Source: an uncultured Lachnospiraceae bacterium | GTDB taxonomy: Bacteria; Bacillota_A; Clostridia; Lachnospirales; Lachnospiraceae | Reading direction: 5' to 3' | Length of the DNA: 14,788 nt | Assembly (NCBI GenBank): GCA_946613735.1 | Contig: CAMOFS010000008.1 | Coordinates: 1 to 14,788, forward strand | Program-made: the position numbers and the translations under genes | The notes under the pieces: generated by a model | The model's database searches: none | The model's input: only the letters and a program-made list of their open reading frames with translations | Told to the model about the DNA's origin: nothing | Shown: piece after piece, positions 7,505 through 13,951 of the stretch | Layout: every line of letters begins with the position of its first letter | Numbering within the stretch: the stretch's first letter is position 1

Positions 7505-8653
7505 TTACACCATGCGGTATACCACGTCAGCAAAGGATATCATATCCATGCGGTTGAGCTTCCTGGGCTTGTTGTAGGGCAGGATCTCTCCGTTAAGAAA
7601 AGTGCCGTTTTTGCTGTTTAGATCCTGGATATAAAAGGCGCCGTCACGACGAAAGATCTTTGCATGGTAGCGGCTGACAGCCTCCGATGACAGGATGGCG
7701 TCATTTCCACCGTCTCGGCTGCCAATGGAAAAAGGATTCTTATCCACCAAAAGATCACAGCCTCCCCTGCCCCCGGATTCATATATCAGCCTGCCCCGGC
7801 ATCCCGTCATGTCAGCTGACAAAAGCACTGTCTGTGTCTCCGGCTTTTTGACCGGATCAAACTCAATATCCCTGAAGGGCTTTTTCTCCGGCATAAGTCT
7901 TTGCCGTCCCTTTAAAAGATCCGGTAGCAAACTATAGATAAAGGACTTGAGCTTGTCAAATAAGCTGTGCTTCTCCGTGTCCGTAGCTTCCTCATTACAT
8001 TCGATCTTTTCAACTGAGTCCGGCATTTCGTACGGACTTGTCACTAAATCCTCGGAGAGGACAGACACTTTTTGTTCAAAAGGATTGTCCTCAGCAAAAA
8101 GACAACCGTCAAACTCACTTTCAAGTCTTTCCATCAGATCACAGAAAGAAAACACATCTCTTTCAGTGATGCTATACAACTCATAACACAGTGCTGTTAT
8201 GTCACTTTTTGTATGATCCACAGCTGAAATAACAAATCTCATAAGCTCGGCCAGCTGTTCCTTTATATCATCGTGTTCCATGGGACAAAAGCAAAGCCTT
8301 GCCTTTATGATCCCTCCTTTTTTTTCATAGAAAAGTGCATCGGGGTGTAAAAGTATATGCTCTTCACCTATCAAAAACCTGGACAGTCGTTCATAGGAGT
8401 CCTTCACGGATGAAAAAAGCTCATACAGCTTTTCCTTTGTTATCCCCTCACTTAGGATAATATCCTTAAAAGCCCTCATTCCGCCTATGTCATACCAGAA
8501 CTGTGTTTTCCCATTAAGCTCCATTGTATGAAAGCTTAAAAGCTGGGGAACATCATTTTGCTTAAGCATCTGCTTTTCATAACCCACATGATTAATTTTG
8601 CCCTCTATGACCATATAGCTGCCCTGTACGGTCCTTCTGTATTCAATATTCAT
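7505..8653 (-). CDS. DUF6382-FHA domain protein of the Tad pilus operon
   Basis: A 382-residue cytoplasmic protein. The N-terminal ~200 residues resemble the DUF6382 region found beside Firmicute Tad loci (assignment from recall, not searched). A charged linker with an amphipathic stretch (LFDKLKSFIYSLLPDLLKG) follows. The C-terminus, about 295-382, is an FHA phosphothreonine-binding domain: FSIGSRDGGND, then the core SRYHAKI, then QDLNSKNGTFLNG. The usual FHA start G-R reads G-S-R. The start at 8653 is chosen because GGGAGGGG lies just upstream and the gene then overlaps the preceding one by 11 bases; a start at 8680 is less well placed. It is the last gene of the Tad operon and no terminator follows it. 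Binding a phosphorylated Tad component is a reasonable inference. Confidence 0.82.
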   Translation of the reverse strand: MNIEYRRTVQGSYMVIEGKINHVGYEKQMLKQNDVPQLLSFHTMELNGKTQFWYDIGGMRAFKDIILSEGITKEKLYELFSSVKDSYERLSRFLIGEEHILLHPDALFYEKKGGIIKARLCFCPMEHDDIKEQLAELMRFVISAVDHTKSDITALCYELYSITERDVFSFCDLMERLESEFDGCLFAEDNPFEQKVSVLSEDLVTSPYEMPDSVEKIECNEEATDTEKHSLFDKLKSFIYSLLPDLLKGRQRLMPEKKPFRDIEFDPVKKPETQTVLLSADMTGCRGRLIYESGGRGGCDLLVDKNPFSIGSRDGGNDAILSSEAVSRYHAKIFRRDGAFYIQDLNSKNGTFLNGEILPYNKPRKLNRMDMISFADVVYRMV

Positions 8654-8951
8654 GATCCCCTCCCTCATCAGTGTTTTCATTATCCAGCAGTCCCTGCACT
8701 GTACGGCTTATCAGAAATACCTTCTGGGGGCAGGGATCAGGTGCTTCATAGCAGGCGATCGTCTCCATGGCGGAGCCGTACAGGCTTATGCCACCCATAA
8801 ACAAAAGCCCAATGAATATCATACATATACCCATCACTGCTGCTGCCTCCACTGTATATCCGGCACAAAGCCTTAGGGGGAATACATCCTCCCTGTTAAA
8901 GTATCTGATCAATCTGTGTCGCCACCCGACACCTTCCTGTATAATCCTCAT
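8643..8951 (-). CDS. Small TadE-like pseudopilin
   Basis: A 102-residue protein with a basic 30-residue leader, then GYTVEAAAVMGICMIFIG (31-48), a prepilin-like junction with the conserved Glu at 35 and a single hydrophobic helix to about residue 60. The rest is short and includes a P-D-P-C-P segment and an acidic tail. This layout matches TadE-like minor pseudopilins, probably processed by the adjacent prepilin peptidase and inserted in the membrane. The ATG overlaps the stop of the peptidase gene in ATGA form, with GGAGG at 8961-8965 as ribosome binding site. It is shorter than typical TadE proteins. Its exact role in pilus assembly cannot be read from the sequence. Confidence 0.78.
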   Translation of the reverse strand: MRIIQEGVGWRHRLIRYFNREDVFPLRLCAGYTVEAAAVMGICMIFIGLLFMGGISLYGSAMETIACYEAPDPCPQKVFLISRTVQGLLDNENTDEGGDHEY

Positions 8952-9379
8952 GACGGCATACCTCCGTTACATAATACGATCATCAAAAACCCGGCAAACA
9001 GAAAAGGGACAAAGGGTAGCTCGTAGTGTTTACTTTTTTTAAAAAATGTCATGGAAACGACCCCTCCCACTGCTGCCAGAATCATACCTATCCAAAGCAT
9101 AAAGATATTGCCCCAAAAGCCCATGTAAACCCCCGTGACGATCAACAATATCGCATCGCCCTTTCCTATCCGCTCATGAGTAAGTATACTCAGAATATAT
9201 ACGGCTATACCCGGTATCAGTCCTCCCAACATACTAACATAACTGATCCGGCCATGGTATAAGTGTAGAAGCACACCGGCCATCCCCCATATCATCATGG
9301 GTATTACCGGCACAGTGCGTTTTCTTATGTCCTCCACCGACATATGTAAAAGCATACCCATCATACATATCACTTCCAT
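8948..9379 (-). CDS. tadV: TadV/CpaA-type prepilin peptidase (A24 family)
   Basis: A 143-residue polytopic aspartic protease that should cleave the Flp pilin and TadE-like prepilins at the cytoplasmic membrane face. Catalytic Asp17 lies in SVEDIRKRTVP and the second, Asp75, in the G-x-G-D motif GKGDAILL. The tail LPFVPFLFAGF is a family feature. About five to six hydrophobic segments are visible. The cysteine-rich N-methylation domain of PilD is absent, as usual in TadV. Start choice: GGAGGG (9388-9393) lies 8 bases before the ATG at 9379. An ATG at 9385 would give an ATGA overlap but only 2 to 3 bases of spacing, and 9397 would precede the site. Confidence 0.9.
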   Translation of the reverse strand: MEVICMMGMLLHMSVEDIRKRTVPVIPMMIWGMAGVLLHLYHGRISYVSMLGGLIPGIAVYILSILTHERIGKGDAILLIVTGVYMGFWGNIFMLWIGMILAAVGGVVSMTFFKKSKHYELPFVPFLFAGFLMIVLCNGGMPS

Positions 9380-9381
9380 GA

Positions 9382-10290
9382 TCATGACCCTCCGCATTTC
9401 GGACAGGCATGATATTTTTTCTTCGCCTCAGAAAGCTTTACCATGGATATTGTCCTTTTTAGTCCGCTACAGGATACACTGTTGTGATAGCACTCACCCC
9501 AGCTTGTTATATATACAGAGTCAGCGAAAGGCTTTTTACACAGCGGACACTGATCGTAGCTATGTCCACTGCTGTTTCTAAGCCCTTTAACCGATGTAAG
9601 TGACATGCTTTTTATGGATGGATCGATATAGGGGCAGTCCCTCGATCTGTGATATGCCCTTCCATATGGTGTAACGTAGACATATTCCCCATCTCCGGAA
9701 GCCTCATTTGGATCGTATCCATTCCATATCCTGGCACTCTTTTTCTGATATAAGAAGATGCCCTTGTCTGAAAAAAGCCTGATGGGAAAGTTCACCCTGT
9801 ACACAGCAGTAAGGGTTATATTTTTGTCATCAACAGAGCTTTCTCCCAGAAAAACCCCTGCCGTACCACCCATAACTGCTCCGTCAAGCTTCACGTCATT
9901 GGATAAAAGCTTTCCGTAAAACAGGGCAGATGCGGCATAGATATTGGGCTGATCACTAACGAGCGCCATGGTATCCACTGTTTGGGTTAGTGAATCATCT
10001 ATGGCCCAGCCTATCATCACTATCCTGATGAAAAACATCACACACACGGCAAAGCCCATGAAGACCGGCAAAGCCACTGCTGCCTCCACACTGTATGACC
10101 CTTTTTTTCTGCCGGAGAGTTGACAAAGATGCCTCTTTAACTGAAACCATAGTTTTTTGGGGGGTAAATTGTCCTTTTGGAGATTGACTATGGAATCGCT
10201 GGCCACGAATTGCCTTGTCTGTGGATAGAGAGATTTGATCAAACACAAAATGATATTTATAATTATTTTCATTAGTTGAGAAAGAGACAT
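9382..10290 (-). CDS. TadE-like pseudopilin with two C-terminal Cys/His (zinc-ribbon-like) modules
   Basis: A 302-residue protein of unusual design. Residues 64-97 are TadE-like: GSYSVEAAVALPVF with Glu69, then a hydrophobic helix. The leader before it is about 63 residues, long for a prepilin, and the DNA encoding its first 25 residues is AT-rich. Residues 100-200 are a predicted extracytoplasmic region. The C-terminus holds two similar modules, about 203-252 and 259-299, each reading aromatic-strand, Y-H-x4-C, about 21 to 28 residues, then C-P-x-C: His214, Cys219, Cys248, Cys251 and His269, Cys274, Cys296, Cys299. This spacing suggests one metal ion per module. GGAGGGTGG lies 6 to 10 bases before the ATG. 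Prepilin processing by TadV and surface metal binding are inferred. Confidence 0.78.
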   Translation of the reverse strand: MSLSQLMKIIINIILCLIKSLYPQTRQFVASDSIVNLQKDNLPPKKLWFQLKRHLCQLSGRKKGSYSVEAAVALPVFMGFAVCVMFFIRIVMIGWAIDDSLTQTVDTMALVSDQPNIYAASALFYGKLLSNDVKLDGAVMGGTAGVFLGESSVDDKNITLTAVYRVNFPIRLFSDKGIFLYQKKSARIWNGYDPNEASGDGEYVYVTPYGRAYHRSRDCPYIDPSIKSMSLTSVKGLRNSSGHSYDQCPLCKKPFADSVYITSWGECYHNSVSCSGLKRTISMVKLSEAKKKYHACPKCGGS

Positions 10291-10319
10291 CTTTATCCAC
10301 CCTCCGGCTTTTTCTTAAA

Positions 10320-11792
10320 TTACAAATATGACAGTACCTTCTCCTCCTTGAATTCATAGCAGGAAAGCCCGGTTGACACCAATGGGGCCATGCTTAAAAA
10401 TAGCGGTGATGATGTCATGGTCACATGGTATTTGCCCTCGATCAGCATATTATCCATCCTTACATTTGCATAATCTGCATTCCTATGAAGCTCCTCCTCC
10501 ATAAGATCCAGCGGACGAAGCCCCAGCTTCTTTGACGGAGTGACGCTTAACAGAGCAAACAAATAGCCCTTATAGTCAATGCCGGATGGCACATCGGCTG
10601 CCTTTATGTCGGTATTAAAATACTCAGGCAGTGCGTAAAGCTCACTGGTCCAGTTTTCAGGATCCTTTATAAGAGGCACCCTGCCTCCACTCAGGAGAAG
10701 CCGCACATCCAGTACACTTTCCACATAAGCCCACGCCCCCAGGATAGCTGCAGTGATCGCCGGCTCCAGCTCTGGATTCAGTAAAGCTGCTGCGGCAGCC
10801 GTTGCCATACCCTCGGCCTCGGAACGCCTGGCACTATCCTTCATCAGCGCCGCAAGGTTTTGTGCCTCCCTCAGAGCCAAAAGCTTTTTCACCACGGATC
10901 GTAAATTCTCTTCGTCCGTAAGATTACCGCTCACCACATACTCAAGCTCATATTTCATTCCGGTTCTGTCTCTGCTGTCGGTATAACAGCCAAGATGATC
11001 TAAAAGATACAGCTTGTACAAAAGTTTCTCCGACATTGCCAGGGGCTTCTCCTTTGCATCACCGCGGTTTAACACCCTTTTTGACACACGCTCGTTTTGG
11101 CTCATCCTGAGGGTAGATACACTCATATCACTCCCAAGCACCTGGTAGAGCACCCCCCTTTTTTTAAACTGTCCCACCGAATCTATTATGGTCTGACTCT
11201 CGTCACCTTCCGAAGCCTCATCCGTATGCGGCGCTGCACCGGTAACATATACGTCATGTTCCAAAATGCCAATACCTGACTCACCGCTTTTATCCTGTTT
11301 CGTCATAGCCATAACGCCCTCGGCAGCATGACCCGCCTCCTCCCATTTTTCCAAAAGATCCTCCGGCAGGTCGTATACAGCCCGGGCCGCCGCCTCCTTC
11401 ATAAAACCGGTTCCACCGTAGTCAGTAAGAAGCGTTACCTCGGAAAGCTTAGTATCCACCGGATTCATGCGACACAGATTCACATATCTGACGACGCTAC
11501 TGTCATGGCAGGGATTACCACCCTCCGAGGCATAGGCCGACATCCTTAAGATCAGCTTTTGCTCATCAGCTGTGGGCTTCCCATACCCCATGTCCACAGC
11601 AAGGATCCCGTACTCCTCATACAACAGCCTGTTGTAATCTCCCAGGCCGCTCTGGGCCGCAGATGAGGCCAGGTGATCCGCCGAGGTCTTCATGCAGAAA
11701 TACCGTACAACCTCCGACATCGTAAAAAACAGCGACATAACCATAGTAAGGCTTAACACCATAAATATCGTTATACTGCCACCTTTTCTCAT
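10320..11792 (-). CDS. DUF5702 protein of the Tad locus (TadG-like topology)
   Basis: A 490-residue protein with one N-terminal transmembrane helix. The opening MRKGGSITIFMVLSLTMVMS and the segment after it (SADHLASSAAQSGLGDYNRLL) match the DUF5702 family, found in Clostridial Tad loci (recognised from memory). Like TadG, it has a short cytoplasmic tip, a helix near 7-29 and a long, mainly extracytoplasmic remainder with several predicted helices, including an Ala-rich stretch near 325-355. The ATG at 11792 follows the flp stop by one base, suggesting coupling. An ATG at 11810 is possible but would overlap flp and has AAAAGG abutting the start codon. Its role in the pilus is unknown. Confidence 0.78.
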   Translation of the reverse strand: MRKGGSITIFMVLSLTMVMSLFFTMSEVVRYFCMKTSADHLASSAAQSGLGDYNRLLYEEYGILAVDMGYGKPTADEQKLILRMSAYASEGGNPCHDSSVVRYVNLCRMNPVDTKLSEVTLLTDYGGTGFMKEAAARAVYDLPEDLLEKWEEAGHAAEGVMAMTKQDKSGESGIGILEHDVYVTGAAPHTDEASEGDESQTIIDSVGQFKKRGVLYQVLGSDMSVSTLRMSQNERVSKRVLNRGDAKEKPLAMSEKLLYKLYLLDHLGCYTDSRDRTGMKYELEYVVSGNLTDEENLRSVVKKLLALREAQNLAALMKDSARRSEAEGMATAAAAALLNPELEPAITAAILGAWAYVESVLDVRLLLSGGRVPLIKDPENWTSELYALPEYFNTDIKAADVPSGIDYKGYLFALLSVTPSKKLGLRPLDLMEEELHRNADYANVRMDNMLIEGKYHVTMTSSPLFLSMAPLVSTGLSCYEFKEEKVLSYL

Positions 11793-11793
11793 A

Positions 11794-11961
11794 TCACACA
11801 CTTTTTGCATCCTTTTCTACTGTATCCAGGATATCTCCGGCGATCTTGGTGATACGATCCTTGAATATCAAAACAAGGGATATGAGCACCACCAAAATCA
11901 GAATAACCTCCACTACTCCTACTCCGTCTTCTTCCGTCATAAATCTTCTTATCTCCAACAT
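11794..11961 (-). CDS. flp: Flp-type major pilin (class IVb/IVc prepilin)
   Basis: A 55-residue prepilin, easily missed because of its size. The first 13 residues form a charged leader ending in E-E-D-G. Cleavage after Gly13 would give a mature protein starting VGVVEVILILVVLISL, with Glu at position 5 and a hydrophobic polymerisation helix of about 18 residues. The polar C-terminus follows (IFKDRITKIAGD, then DTVEKDAKSV). This fits Flp pilins (G-x4-E-Y rule, with Val in place of Tyr). The start is set by AAGGAG (11968-11973), six bases upstream. It lies between the platform genes and the DUF5702 gene. It should be cut by the downstream TadV-type peptidase and form the pilus shaft. Confidence 0.88.
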   Translation of the reverse strand: MLEIRRFMTEEDGVGVVEVILILVVLISLVLIFKDRITKIAGDILDTVEKDAKSV

Positions 11962-11967
11962 ATATCT

Positions 11968-11973
11968 CTCCTT
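11968..11973 (-). promoter_or_regulatory. Ribosome binding site of flp
   Basis: Minus-strand AAGGAG six bases before the ATG at 11961. It is the best-placed site in the 35-base gap after tadC and supports flp as a translated gene despite its small size. High expression of a major pilin would fit the strong site. Confidence 0.7.
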
Positions 11974-11996
11974 TTCCCTGCTTATAGCAGTAACTC

Positions 11997-13202
11997 TTAC
12001 AGACTGATGGACATCAGCGCCGGAACTATCAAAACCATAAGGATCATTCCCAAAAGGCCTCCCATTGGCAGAAGCAACCTGGTGGAAACCTTCTCTCCCG
12101 CAGTCTTGATCTCCCTAAGGCGCATCTCCCGTACCAGCTGCTCCTCATGAGCAAGCTGTTCCAGCAGTCTTTCATTTCCATGTCTTAGGTTTTGTCTTAA
12201 CAGGACCATAAGCTTGCGATATGATGGATGCATGCAATCTCTCCCAAACCTTTCATAGGCATCCGGCTCAAGTGATCCGTCCTTTATGGCCCGGTTCATA
12301 ACTATTAGGTTTTCATAAGCCGTCTTTTCTTTGCCGGGGTGAGCCTCCTTCCATTTCAGGTATTGCTTTTCCATCTTTTCAAAGGCGCCCCTTATGCTGA
12401 TCCCGGCTCCCGCGTACAGACTCAGGTTCTCCACGATATCCGGATATTGTCTGCCATATTCCTCACGTTTGTTCAAAACCTCCTTTTTTTCATCAATACC
12501 CTTGCCCAGCCACAATGCCAGTCCGGCAACAAGCCCAAGCAGGCACAGGATCGATCCCTTATAATCCACCGGTTTTTTCCACACCAGCTTTTGTCCTTTG
12601 ATCTCCCCGGGAAGCAGCATCCTTCCATCAGTGTTTTCTTCATTGGAGCTGTCAACGAGCATCCTTATCGTCTTATCAAAACCCTCTTTGCTGGCCAGAT
12701 CCGGCTGCGTCACGGTAAAATAGAAGGTATACTCCCTTTTTTCATCCTCTACGCTAAGTGTACAACTGGCGGTAATCACTTCGTTTTCAAGGAATGCTGA
12801 ATGGTCTATATTTCCCGACGGATCAATGATCCCCCTTGGGACAAAGTCCCACTGTGCATCTACCATATCATTAGCATAGGAGCTCTTCGGCTTTAGGCTT
12901 CGCCATACGGCATCGCGACTTTTATTTTCCCCGAAAAAGGTCTCGTCTAATTCTCCTTTTGCCTCTTCAAAAAGCTCTTCTATCTGGTCATCCCCCGGCC
13001 TTTGCGGAATGATGTCAAAATCGATGTCGCTTTTTTGTCCAGCCCCGTATACCTGGAGACTTATGCTCTCATCCCCTTCTCCCGCAGCCGGTCGTTCAAT
13101 GTGATCTGTACTGTAGGCTGATGCGTCATAGATGCTTAATCCCTGAATAGCAATCCCTATAAGCTCTATAACAATGATCAGTTTTACATAGTTTTTGTTC
13201 AT
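11997..13202 (-). CDS. tadC: TadC-type platform protein with a large N-terminal extracytoplasmic domain
   Basis: A 401-residue inner-membrane platform protein of the T2SSF family. The C-terminal part is standard TadC: REEYGRQYPDIVENLSLYAGAGISIRGAFEKM (246-277) opens the cytoplasmic helical bundle, and a membrane helix GGLLGMILMVLIVPALMSI closes the protein. The N-terminus differs: a membrane helix at about 6-25, about 190 residues rich in Asp, Glu and aromatics (26-215), then a second helix at 216-233. Residues 100-165 look like beta strands with PKSSYANDMVDAQWDF and ASCTLSVEDEKREYTFYFTV. With two flanking helices, this domain should face outward. The ATG overlaps the tadB stop in ATGA form. 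The N-domain's function is unknown. Confidence 0.85.
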   Translation of the reverse strand: MNKNYVKLIIVIELIGIAIQGLSIYDASAYSTDHIERPAAGEGDESISLQVYGAGQKSDIDFDIIPQRPGDDQIEELFEEAKGELDETFFGENKSRDAVWRSLKPKSSYANDMVDAQWDFVPRGIIDPSGNIDHSAFLENEVITASCTLSVEDEKREYTFYFTVTQPDLASKEGFDKTIRMLVDSSNEENTDGRMLLPGEIKGQKLVWKKPVDYKGSILCLLGLVAGLALWLGKGIDEKKEVLNKREEYGRQYPDIVENLSLYAGAGISIRGAFEKMEKQYLKWKEAHPGKEKTAYENLIVMNRAIKDGSLEPDAYERFGRDCMHPSYRKLMVLLRQNLRHGNERLLEQLAHEEQLVREMRLREIKTAGEKVSTRLLLPMGGLLGMILMVLIVPALMSISL

Positions 13203-13951
13203 AGGCTGTTTGTCACCTTTACTATCATGTGGTTACCCAAAGCAACAGATCCGGCGTAGATAAAAAGGCTTGCTATCATAAGCACCACCCCCACCGTATT
13301 GTGATACAGTGGCTCCATAAAGCTTCCGCCCGTAAGCCTCATATATAAGATGATGGCCATAGGCATAACAGACATTATGGTAAGCTCCAGCTTCTTCTGG
13401 GCTATCATCGACTTAAGCTCATCCTGCATATTGATCCGCTCCTCTAATCTGTCTGCCGTGTCCTTCAGATACTGTGCATATCCTCCGCCAAGTCTCTTAG
13501 TGTACAAAAATATCTCCCCAAAGCTTTCGATCGCCTCTATGGGATACTTCTCCGCTATGCCCAAAAAGGCTCTTTCCACAGGAACATGCATCCTGACCTG
13601 GCGATTCATCTCCATCAGATCAGAATATAGAATGCTCTTATTTCCGTATATGTTCTTAAGCACCTCCATAGCATCATAAAAAGCATTCTCAACGGAATAT
13701 CCCGTCTGCAAAAGGGATGCCACCGACAGGAGAATTTCCTTGAACTCCTGCCGGATACGCTCCTCCCTTTTTTCGTTCTGCTTTTTTGTGTACCTGTACA
13801 TGTTTATGATTCCTATGGGAATGATCAAAAACAGGGCGTAAACCGAATCAAAAAAACCATATGCGATCAAAAGGTCAAGAAATGCACTCTCTGCAACAAC
13901 TGTCAGATAATCCTTTGGACCGGGAGTATATCCCAGCCGCCCATGGTTCAT
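13199..13951 (-). CDS. tadB: TadB-type platform protein (T2SSF family)
   Basis: A 250-residue inner-membrane platform protein that partners TadC above the TadA ATPase. N-terminal hydrophobic segments lie at about 23-52. The T2SSF cytoplasmic bundle follows: FKEILLSVASLLQTGYSVENAFYDA (70-94), then a second half with GEIFLYTKRLGGGYAQYL and DTADRLEERINMQDELKSMIAQKKLEL. Membrane helices lie near 190-205 and 219-238. Start choice: the ATG at 13951 overlaps the tadA stop as ATGA and has AAGG five bases upstream, matching the other junctions in this operon. An ATG at 14005, also with a plausible ribosome binding site, would add 18 basic residues (many Lys) and overlap tadA by 58 bases. Confidence 0.9.
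   Translation of the reverse strand: MNHGRLGYTPGPKDYLTVVAESAFLDLLIAYGFFDSVYALFLIIPIGIINMYRYTKKQNEKREERIRQEFKEILLSVASLLQTGYSVENAFYDAMEVLKNIYGNKSILYSDLMEMNRQVRMHVPVERAFLGIAEKYPIEAIESFGEIFLYTKRLGGGYAQYLKDTADRLEERINMQDELKSMIAQKKLELTIMSVMPMAIILYMRLTGGSFMEPLYHNTVGVVLMIASLFIYAGSVALGNHMIVKVTNSL

Noticed and set aside
7496..7511. GGTGT-(A/T)6-ACACC hairpin at the end of the FHA gene as a Tad operon terminator
   Set aside because: The stem is only five pairs, overlaps the FHA coding end, and has no T-run after it on the minus strand.
11692..12150. 152-codon plus-strand open frame across the flp region
   Set aside because: It runs antisense to flp, tadC and DUF5702, all of which have family motifs and good starts. 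The translation shows no coherent domain.
12339..12800. 153-codon plus-strand open frame opposite tadC
   Set aside because: It is antisense to tadC and shows low-complexity, motif-free sequence.
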